The notes under the pieces: generated by a model
Database searches by the model: none
What the model was told of the DNA's origin: nothing
Seen by the model: the letters and a program-made list of their open reading frames with translations, nothing else
Part shown: positions 56,869 to 64,000 of the stretch, piece by piece
Layout of the letters: the number at the start of each line of letters is the position of its first letter
Numbering within the stretch: position 1 is the stretch's first letter
From: JAJDZL01 sp965220665
GTDB taxonomy: Bacteria > Pseudomonadota > Gammaproteobacteria > Arenicellales > JAJDZL01
Length of the DNA stretch: 64,000 nucleotides
Direction of reading: 5' to 3'
Assembly (NCBI GenBank): GCA_965220665.1
Contig: CBDCQQ010000005.1
Span: forward strand, 124,001 to 188,000
Made by a program: the position numbers and the translations under genes

Positions 56869-57457
56869 TCATAGTTTCCGACTTCAACAACCAGTCCGCT
56901 CCCAAAATGTCCAAGAACAACGCCGTTATCAAAGTTATAAATCGCAACTCAGGAAAGACTTCAATAGCAAATGCGGCTATTGCGATGACCATGATAAGTT
57001 TTGCGGAGGAATGCGTGGTTATCATATTGATCACTTTGCACCAAAATCCAAGTTTCCAGAATGGAAGAACAGTTACCAAAATCTGGTTTACAGTTGCCCG
57101 TATTGTAACGGGGCAAAGTCCAACAAATGGCTGGGAGATAAAATCTTTCCCTCTCACAATGGTAATGAAGGGTTCATAGACCCTTGTGATCAGGAATATG
57201 ATCAACACTTGTTCCGTGACTTCCGGGGCCACATATCTGGACACGATTGTCTTGGTGAATATATGGTTCAGAATCTGCGCCTTTATCTATTGAGGCATGT
57301 ATGGACTTGGCAAGTTGAGGAACTTAGTCGAATTCGCGATGGCATTGACGCATTGATCCCCTATACATCTGGTTCAAAAAGGAAGGAGTTGCTGGAAGAA
57401 TTCCGCCACCTCACTCATTTGATTGATGATTACAGAAACCGCGTAAATGAATCGTGA
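56852..57457 (+). CDS. HNH endonuclease
   Basis: 201-residue HNH nuclease from GTG 56852, which has GGAG eight bases upstream; a TTG at 56843 is the alternative. The beta-beta-alpha-metal core has CGYC (41-44), HIDHFAPKS (catalytic His near 61), YQNLVYSCPYCNGAKSNKW with zinc pair CPYC (82-85). The rest is helical. It overlaps the receiver gene by 17 bp and the methylase gene by 11 bp. It is the probable cleavage subunit of this cassette. Confidence 0.85.
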   Translation: MNKTNNHSFRLQQPVRSQNVQEQRRYQSYKSQLRKDFNSKCGYCDDHDKFCGGMRGYHIDHFAPKSKFPEWKNSYQNLVYSCPYCNGAKSNKWLGDKIFPSHNGNEGFIDPCDQEYDQHLFRDFRGHISGHDCLGEYMVQNLRLYLLRHVWTWQVEELSRIRDGIDALIPYTSGSKRKELLEEFRHLTHLIDDYRNRVNES

Positions 57458-59057
57458 CCCATCCGAGCCTCGCTTGAAAGGTGCTGTATATACTCCTTAT
57501 GAAATCGCACAGGCCCTCGTAAAGAAAGCATTAGGAACCAATGATGTGAATCCTTCTCGAGTCCTTGAACCAGGTGCAGGACACGGTGTTTTTCTCAAAG
57601 TTCTCAAAGAATCGAATGTCAACGAACACGACATAACAGCCATCGATATTAACGAAGATGCTATAGCGAACCTGTTTTCCAATTTCCCAAATGCCGAGAT
57701 CTTTTCCGAAGATTTTCTTTGTTATGCATCAAAAAATTTTGGGATTACCTATGATCTTATTATTGGTAACCCTCCTTACATCAAAAGGCGAAACTTCAAC
57801 GAGACATTTGTTGAAGAAGTACGAAAGCTCAGTAAAGAGTTGTCTTATCCGTCAATGCACCTACAAAATGCTTGGGTTGCCTTTATCCTGGCCGCCAGTA
57901 GATTATTGAATGATGACGGCACAATGGCTTTTGTTGTGCCTCATGAATTAATGACTGTGAACTATGGTCAATATCTTCAGTCAGTTATCTTTCGTAAATT
58001 CACTCGTGTTGATATCTTTATTCCAGATAGGAAAGCATTCGATTCAATAGAACAGGATGCTGTAGCATTTGTAGCTACTAAATCGAAATGTGCTTCGGGC
58101 GGCATTTATGTCAATCGCGTGAAAAGTCTTGATAAACTCGACGCAACTTCGACTCACGCTGTTAGTCACTCCACGACAAGAAAGTTTGCAATCGACTTGA
58201 AATCCTTTCTGCTGGATTCCGATACAGTCGAACTATTGCATAGACTAAGGGATAAACTGGATGTAATAGAGGACTATTGCAGTAGCACTCCAGGTATTGT
58301 AACGGGAGCAAATCAATTCTTTATTCTCAGTGAAGAGGATGTCATCAATTACAAATTAATGCCTTGGACTCATCCGATTCTCAAGAAATGTAGTTATCTA
58401 CCATCCAGTCTGGTGTTTGGCGAAAGTGATTTTAAAGCCTTGTTAGGTAGGGAGCCATGTTTTCTAATTGATTTTTCGAACTCGAATGGAAATAAGCTGA
58501 CAACCAGCGCAAAGAAATACATTGAATTTGGCGAAAGCCAAGGCTTCAACAACGGATTTAAGTGCCGACACCGAAATCCATGGTACAAGATTCAAAATTA
58601 CTCAGTACCAGAAGGAATGTTTTTTAAAAGGTGCCATATTTGGCCAAGAATTTGTATTAACGAAGCCAATGTCCTAATCACTGATACAGCCTATCAGATT
58701 AAGATGAATTCGGAATATTCGATTCAGGGGCTATGCTATTCATTCTACAATTCTCTGACAATGCTATTTGCTGAAATTGATGGTAGGTTTTACGGAGGTG
58801 GGGTGCTCGAACTTACTCCAAGTGAGTTCAAGAATCTTCCTATAGCCTACCAAGAACCTTCAGAACAGGAATTCGCAATCTTCGCAAAAAAAATTTTGAA
58901 AAGTGAAAATTTCACTGATCTACCAATTCAATTTGGCGACCGTTGGATGGGGCAGAAATTAAATTTATCAGATCAAGACATGAAAAGAATTCAGGAGGCA
59001 CTTCGCACAACTCGGAATTATCGCCTCAGGCACACAACTCCCAATGTTACTGATTGA
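57447..59057 (+). CDS. N6-adenine DNA methyltransferase (NPPY type)
   Basis: 536-residue class I SAM methyltransferase. It begins with GAVYTPYEIAQALVKKAL, then SAM motif I VLEPGAGHGVF (39-49) and the catalytic NPPY in IIGNPPYIKRR (108-111), followed by FVVPHELM. The C-terminal half contains a target-recognition-like region (YYCSSTPGIVTGANQFF-like and EGMFFKRCHIWPR). It resembles TaqI/Eco57I-type methylases without a fused nuclease; the nuclease is the preceding HNH gene. It would protect host DNA from it. Confidence 0.9.
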   Translation: MNRDPSEPRLKGAVYTPYEIAQALVKKALGTNDVNPSRVLEPGAGHGVFLKVLKESNVNEHDITAIDINEDAIANLFSNFPNAEIFSEDFLCYASKNFGITYDLIIGNPPYIKRRNFNETFVEEVRKLSKELSYPSMHLQNAWVAFILAASRLLNDDGTMAFVVPHELMTVNYGQYLQSVIFRKFTRVDIFIPDRKAFDSIEQDAVAFVATKSKCASGGIYVNRVKSLDKLDATSTHAVSHSTTRKFAIDLKSFLLDSDTVELLHRLRDKLDVIEDYCSSTPGIVTGANQFFILSEEDVINYKLMPWTHPILKKCSYLPSSLVFGESDFKALLGREPCFLIDFSNSNGNKLTTSAKKYIEFGESQGFNNGFKCRHRNPWYKIQNYSVPEGMFFKRCHIWPRICINEANVLITDTAYQIKMNSEYSIQGLCYSFYNSLTMLFAEIDGRFYGGGVLELTPSEFKNLPIAYQEPSEQEFAIFAKKILKSENFTDLPIQFGDRWMGQKLNLSDQDMKRIQEALRTTRNYRLRHTTPNVTD

Positions 59058-59384
59058 CAAAGAGACTAGGGTGCTCCAGAAAAAAGGTAATTCATGTCAA
59101 GCCTAAAGTCAAAGGGATTGTAGTCCGAGCAAAGACCACTGATGTTTGACAAATTCGTTGGAAATCCGAATTTTATGAACCCTTTTTCTGGACTAGTAGC
59201 ATTGACAGCAGCGTCTTGATCATGATTGAGTTTAGCCCGTTTGTCATTTACCATACAACTGAGGTGGATCCTACACCTTTTTTACAACACCGCCACTAAC
59301 GGTGGAAATTTAATTGAAATCAACTTGATTTTTTTCAGTTGTTTATTGTTCGTAATTCCATCGTTAACAGTAAATATTGTGGAA
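59058..59384. other. Intergenic gap between methylase and OLD-family gene
   Basis: No gene supported. Two inverted repeats are present: CACCG/CGGTG at 59288-59304 and GTAATTCCA/TGGAATTAC at 59352-59388. The latter spans the stop of the minus-strand gene and could act as a bidirectional terminator. A 62-codon minus frame is discussed under rejected items. Confidence 0.4.
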
Positions 59385-60769
59385 TTACAATAATTTATTG
59401 TAAATTGCAAAAATGTTTTCTGCTGTTTCAAGAGTACGATCAACTGCATCGGATTTTTTTGACAAAATTGTTCCGTTTCTAATGAGCCACTCAGCGGGTC
59501 GATAATGATTAAATTCAGGAATATGATCCGGTAGAGTATTAAAGTGTTTTTCGATTCTCTTAGCCTGTCGAATTGATTTTGAATATTGGTTCAGTTTTTC
59601 TGGCGTAATCTTATGTTCTGCATTTAATTCGTATGCATTATTTATGATTATGCAAAATAACTCAGGCTCAAACACATCCTCAATTTCTCCCTCGCCTTTA
59701 TCGAGCAACTCAGCAAACGTATGAAACCGTTCTCGAGAAAGTATTTCGCTCTGTCTAATCCTTTCAATTTTGCTTTTATCTCCTTGCACTTTATCGGTAA
59801 GTACTGCGATATTTAGTTCGTTTCCGACAAACAAAGAAAGAAACGGTTTTATGTTATCGATACCACCAGCGGGACAAAGTGTCCATTTAGGGTTAAGCGA
59901 AGTTCCACCACGTTTCTCAATTTCATTCGAAAGTGCACTTAAATACAAGATGTCGGAAGGACCTTCAACAAGTAAAGTATTTTCGCCAACGAACAAAGAC
60001 TGTGTGACTGAATATCCAAGTGCGCCTTGCAGTGGAAACAACGTATCCTTATCCGTGCTCAAAACATCTTCAGAAATTCTTGTACCTTCGGAATAGACTC
60101 GACTGTTCGTTCCACGCATTTGAATATCTTCAACGATACGACAATCGACTAATCGACTCGTTGGTACCATGAATGGGGAGTGGGCAGTATAGATAATTTG
60201 ATATTTCGGTAAAAGTTCAGCTTCAATATAGTGAAGTAAGTCCGCTTGAGCCTTCCCGTGAAGCGTCAAGCCAGGTTCGTCCAGCAGTAAGATTACATTA
60301 CTTGCATCACGTCGCATCATCGTAAATTGAACGAGAAAGGAGAAAAACCAAACGAAGCCTGCACTGCGCTCCGAGAACGCTACACTGACTTGATGCAAAT
60401 TGTTGAAAATCCGAGCTCGCGCAACTGCACCGGAATGAAATGGTGGAGGGTCTTCTTTCCTCCCCTCGCTTAACCTAACTTCAACTTTCAAATGATCATT
60501 CTGTGACCAGTATTCAAATATTTGTTCTGTAATATCAGCCGAAGCAGCTTCGCATTTAGCGTTGAGTTCCTCATATCGTGGCGATTGATTTAGTTCGTCC
60601 AATGAGGTACCGGCGAGACGCAGAAAATCTAAGAATATTTTGTCCTCGGGTTTAAAGTTTCCAATGTTTTGTTGTTCTGCGATTGCTTTTGCGGAAAGTT
60701 GGCCGCTCATTCTGTCATAGTGTGACGTATAAAAGAATTTTGGAACAAGGTCATCTATCAGTTCTCCTG
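59385..60769 (-). pseudogene. OLD-family ATPase/TOPRIM gene, 3' part
   Basis: C-terminal about 460 residues of an overcoming-lysogenization-defect type ATPase-nuclease. Walker B is VILLLDEPGLTLHG, the switch histidine is in YTAHSPFM, and the TOPRIM-like part has LLVEGPSDILYL and IAVLTDKVQGD. The reading frame is cut at the IS256-family insertion. Joining GEL-IDDLVPKFFY to the 5' part (62162-62741) across the 9-bp target duplication restores one frame of roughly 655 codons. Confidence 0.85.
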
Positions 60770-62161
60770 GAGTTATGCCCAAAAGTAGTGCGTGACGGGG
60801 GTTGAAAAAAAAGCGGCGTATCTGGTTAAATGTAGAAAGCATTTTTACAACCAACCAGAGAGGTACGCCACTATGAGTAACGATAACGTAATTGGATTTG
60901 AAAGTCGAGACATTTCACCCGATGTTGTGACCGAATTGGTGCGCACCGGTGCCAGACGGATTCTCGCCCAGGCCCTGCAGCTTGAGGTGGAGGAATTTCT
61001 CGCTCAGTATGACGGACAGTATGCTGGCAACGGGCTTCGGGCGGTGGTTCGAAGCGGCAGCCAGCCTGAGCGTGACATTCAGACCGGTATCGGGCCGGTT
61101 TCGGTTCGGATTCCGAAGGTCCGCTCGAATACCGGCGAGCCGGTGTCGTTCCGCTCGGCACTGATCCCGCCGTATGTGAGAAAGACGGCGACGGTTGAGG
61201 CGTTTGTGCCGTGGCTTTATCTGAAGGGGGTGTCAAGCGGTGAGATGGCTGATACCCTGAAGGTTCTGCTGGGCAGTAAGGCGCAGGGTTTTTCTGCCTC
61301 ATCGGTCTCCCGCCTGGCGCAGCAGTGGAATGAGGAGATGAGGCGGTGGCAGACGCGCGGCATCACCGGGAAGATCGTTTATGTATGGGCCGATGGGGTG
61401 TACTGCGGGCTTCGGGCCGAGGATGCAAAGCTGTGTGCGCTGGTGCTGATCGGGGTTGATGAGTGTGGCCGCAAGCAGTTGCTGGCGATTGAGGACGGGG
61501 TGCGCGAATCGACCGAGAGCTGGAAGGGGATGCTGCTGGATCTGAAGTCCAGGGGCATGGATGCACCGAAGCTGGCGGTTGGAGACGGGGCGATGGGGTT
61601 CTGGTCGGCATTGGACCAGGTTTACCCTGAAACCCAGGATCAGCGCTGCTGGGTGCATAAGACGGCGAATGTGCTCAACCGGCTGCCGAAGATGCTGCAC
61701 GGACAGGCGAAAAAGGCGCTTCACCAGATCTGGATGGCAGACACGCGCGAGGCGGCGCATGAGGCGTTTGATCGGTTTGTGGAAACCTATCAGGACAAGT
61801 ATCCGAAAGTGGTTGAATGCCTGATCGGGGATCGTGAGGAGCTGCTGGCGTTTTACGATTTTCCGGCATCGCACTGGCAATCTCTGCGTACCACTAATCC
61901 AATCGAGTCGACCTTCGCGACGATCCGTCACCGCACCAAGCGCTCGAAGGGCTGTCTGAGCAGAACGACGATGCTGGGCATGATGTACAGGCTGGGGATG
62001 TGTGCGGAGAAAAAATGGCGACGGCTGCGCGGGTTCAGGCAGCTGGGCAAAGTGATCGAGGGAGTGAAATTCAAGAATGGAGTCGAACTGAATTACAATG
62101 ACACCGACCAGGTAGCCGCTTAGTGATGAATCCCGTCACGCACTACTTTTGGGCATAACTC
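60770..62161 (+). mobile_element. IS256-family element (1392 bp)
   Basis: Perfect 30-bp inverted repeats: 60770-60799 begins GAGTTATGCCCAAAAGTAGT and 62132-62161 is its exact complement. GTTCTCCTG is duplicated on both sides (60761-60769 and 62162-62170). It interrupts the OLD-family gene. Confidence 0.95.
60873..62123 (+). CDS. IS256-family transposase
   Basis: 416-residue mutator-type transposase from ATG 60873 (MSNDNVIGFESRDIS), with GAGAGGT upstream. The frame also opens earlier at 60792, but that part lies close to the IS terminus. Catalytic residues: Asp in YVWADGVYCGL, Asp in LAVGDGAMGFW, Glu in TTNPIESTFATIR. Appears intact. Confidence 0.93.
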   Translation: MSNDNVIGFESRDISPDVVTELVRTGARRILAQALQLEVEEFLAQYDGQYAGNGLRAVVRSGSQPERDIQTGIGPVSVRIPKVRSNTGEPVSFRSALIPPYVRKTATVEAFVPWLYLKGVSSGEMADTLKVLLGSKAQGFSASSVSRLAQQWNEEMRRWQTRGITGKIVYVWADGVYCGLRAEDAKLCALVLIGVDECGRKQLLAIEDGVRESTESWKGMLLDLKSRGMDAPKLAVGDGAMGFWSALDQVYPETQDQRCWVHKTANVLNRLPKMLHGQAKKALHQIWMADTREAAHEAFDRFVETYQDKYPKVVECLIGDREELLAFYDFPASHWQSLRTTNPIESTFATIRHRTKRSKGCLSRTTMLGMMYRLGMCAEKKWRRLRGFRQLGKVIEGVKFKNGVELNYNDTDQVAA

Positions 62162-62741
62162 GTTCTCCTGCTTTGCAGGAGGTTGACGAATTCGGAAAAT
62201 TCTGTAGAAAACCAGCGAATTCTTGTTGTTTTGCTGTTGGACGCTCAATGCCTTTAAATGCATCTATAGCTTCTGCAATAGACAAGCATTGTTTGAAACT
62301 AGCTTGCTCCGAGGCATTTAGTCTGTGAGACTTTATTGCGCTAGCTAGTACAGCATGATCATCAATATCGAATTCCCAAAAAGGGGCCTGATTGTAGTTC
62401 TTACAAATCATAAATTCTCTGGACCCAATTGCGTCCTCGCCAAATTCGGCACAGAGTTTGTCATAGCCATCGTCATTCATTTGCCACCAAGTTTTCACAA
62501 TAGGTGCATCCAAATTTTCATGCCTTTCTTGGTATCTTGTAACAAAGCGACGAGGATAATCTTCTGTCAAATCAAACCTCGTCTGCGGATTGCCGAAAGG
62601 CCGAACGGATTGTATGGCCACAAGTGTTGCAGTTTTACCTGCCTCATTTTTTCCAACAAGGCAACAAAGATCACTTATGGAAAATTTTCCTGTGTCTAGA
62701 ATACATCGAAAATTCTGAACTTGAACATGTGTTAATTTCAT
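62162..62741 (-). pseudogene. OLD-family ATPase gene, 5' part
   Basis: N-terminal 193 residues or so of the OLD-family ATPase, from ATG 62741 (MKLTHVQVQNFRCILDTG) with Walker A GKNEAGKTA at 30-38. The IS630-family element ends directly at this ATG (its target TA uses the T complementary to the A of the start codon), so native upstream signals are gone. An in-frame ATG at 62768 inside the IS end could provide a longer start. The frame is cut on the other side by the IS256-family element. Confidence 0.85.
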
Positions 62742-62742
62742 A

Positions 62743-63944
62743 CTAGTGTAGTGTCCTAAATATAACATTAATTATAAGCATCATCTGTAGTACAATTAGC
62801 ATACACCAACTTGGAGGCGGATGTATGCGTGTCGCGTCAGTCATCGAACTATCGGAACAAGAGTGCAGGGAATTAAAGCGTCTTTGCTCGTCGCGCAGTA
62901 TTTCAGTCGGATTTCATCAGCGCGTTCGTATTGTGCTTTTGTCATCGGAGGGGAAAACCAACAAACAGATTGCTGCTGAGCTGGGACTATCCCAACCCAC
63001 CGTCAGTCAGTGGCGCAATCGATTTGCCGAGGAAAGGATGGAGGGCATCAGGAAAGAACGTCCTCGGGGCGGCAATCATGGCGGAAAAAACACCCAGGCG
63101 CAGGATGAATTGCGCACCAGGATCATTGCTGCGACCACCCAGAGCACTCCTTCTGATGCGACGCACTGGTCCTGCCGCTCCATGGCAAGAGCCATGGGGA
63201 CCACTCACAGTTTTGTCAACCGGGTGTGGCTTGCCAATGGCTTGAAGCCGCATTTGATCAAGACGTTCAAGCTCAGCAACGATCCACAGTTTGAACACAA
63301 GCTGGTGGATGTGGTGGGTTTGTATCTGGATCCGCCGGACAATGCGGTGGTGTTCAGTTTTGACGGGAAAAGCTCGATTCAGGCGCTGGATAGGACGCAG
63401 CCGGGACTGCCACTGAAAAAGGGGCGTTGCGGCACCGTGACCCATGATTACAAGCGTCATGGAACGACGTCGTTGTTTGCGGCACTGAACATCGCATCGG
63501 GGGAAGTGATCGGGCAATGCTATCGCCGGCATCGCCATCAGGAGGTGTTGAAGTTTTTCAAGGCGGTGGAAAAGACAGTCGACAAGGGGCTTGAGATTCA
63601 TATCATCCTGGACAATTACAGCACTCATAAGCACAAAGATGTGTTGCAATGGATTGACAGGAAAAAGCGGGTTTATCTGCACTTCATACCGACGGGTTCT
63701 TCTTGGTTGAATTTGGTTGAGCGGTTTTTTTCGAAGCTGACGGAAAAGCAGATCCGTCGCGGGGTGTTCACCTCAGTTGCGCATTTGGAAGAGTGCCTGA
63801 AAAACTACTTGGACACCTACAATGAGAATCCCAGACCGTTGGTCTGGACGAAGTCTGTAAAGCAGATCACCGATAAAGTAGCGAGAGGCCGAAACGCTCT
63901 TGCTACCAATATTAATTAAAAGATTATTTAGGACACCACACTAG
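62743..63944 (+). mobile_element. IS630-family element (1202 bp)
   Basis: Terminal repeats CTAGTGTAGTGTCCTAAATA (62743-62762) and its complement with one mismatch at 63925-63944. TA dinucleotides flank both ends (62741-62742 and 63945-63946), the target duplication typical of IS630/Tc1-type elements. Confidence 0.92.
62825..63919 (+). CDS. IS630-family transposase
   Basis: 364-residue DDE transposase. N-terminal HTH KTNKQIAAELGLSQPTVSQW (about 44-63). Catalytic residues: Asp in VVFSFDGKSSIQ, Asp in IHIILDNYSTHK and Glu in SSWLNLVERFFS. The product is full length with no visible lesion. Confidence 0.93.
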   Translation: MRVASVIELSEQECRELKRLCSSRSISVGFHQRVRIVLLSSEGKTNKQIAAELGLSQPTVSQWRNRFAEERMEGIRKERPRGGNHGGKNTQAQDELRTRIIAATTQSTPSDATHWSCRSMARAMGTTHSFVNRVWLANGLKPHLIKTFKLSNDPQFEHKLVDVVGLYLDPPDNAVVFSFDGKSSIQALDRTQPGLPLKKGRCGTVTHDYKRHGTTSLFAALNIASGEVIGQCYRRHRHQEVLKFFKAVEKTVDKGLEIHIILDNYSTHKHKDVLQWIDRKKRVYLHFIPTGSSWLNLVERFFSKLTEKQIRRGVFTSVAHLEECLKNYLDTYNENPRPLVWTKSVKQITDKVARGRNALATNIN

Positions 63945-64000
63945 TACCTGACTAACAAATTCATATCATCATTAGACAACAATTTTGTACTTCACAACTG

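Noticed and set aside
59066..59254. 62-codon minus-strand frame with HDQDAAVNATSP, reminiscent of a TnpB C-terminal end
   Set aside because: The zinc-finger cysteines and other TnpB residues are missing and the resemblance is a few residues, so a transposon remnant cannot be supported.
61299..61931. 210-codon minus-strand frame in the IS256-family element
   Set aside because: Antisense to a clear IS256 transposase with complete DDE motifs.
1..64000. CRISPR arrays
   Set aside because: No series of regularly spaced direct repeats with unique spacers was seen. The only phased repeats are the IS21 end units.

Overview
The window comes from a gammaproteobacterial chromosome. The left half keeps the gene neighbourhood around guaB-xseA-der-bamB-yfgM-hisS-rlmN-ndk-mtaB-iscA-trmJ-suhB, plus mutS-fdxA and pncC-thpR, which are conserved adjacencies in that class. 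Host genes look moderately AT-rich. The transposable elements in the right half are visibly more GC-rich. I cannot name a genus.

Region 1 (1-28.7 kb) is core genome. It holds purine synthesis (guaB), DNA repair (xseA, mutS), ribosome and tRNA biology (der, hisS, rlmN, mtaB, trmJ, thpR), envelope assembly (bamB, yfgM), Fe-S assembly (iscA), nucleotide balance (ndk), two aldehyde dehydrogenases, a ferredoxin, an FAH-type hydratase, pncC and a large periplasmic-type zinc peptidase. Accessory genes interrupt it in two places: a DUF4143 ATPase with an upstream decayed duplicate (13.2-14.6 kb), and an orphan antidote gene beside an unknown gene (21.9-23.0 kb).

Region 2 (28.6-46.9 kb) begins at a tRNA-Glu and is a graveyard of selfish and conflict genes. 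It has an HTH gene with a dead DUF6036 partner, hipBA with an operator array, a Schlafen/AlbA-type ATP-binding protein with a truncated duplicate upstream, a second DUF4143 ATPase, and several insertion sequences. One IS (copy 2 of a 1959-bp element) is split by an IS21-family element. Target duplications and lengths agree exactly with this nesting. An IS110-family element carries a nonsense codon and a structured non-coding 5' region that could be its bridge RNA.

Region 3 (46.9-64 kb) is a defence island. A complete type I restriction-modification operon (hsdM-hsdS-hsdR) is followed by a tightly packed four-gene cassette: a protein with a MORC-like GHKL ATPase module at the N-terminus and a histidine-kinase core at the C-terminus, a stand-alone receiver protein with all phosphorelay residues, an HNH nuclease and an NPPY-type DNA methyltransferase. 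This looks like a restriction-modification system wired to a two-component phosphorelay and is the most interesting object in the window. Next to it is an OLD-family ATPase/TOPRIM gene broken by an IS256-family element and abutted at its start codon by an IS630-family element.
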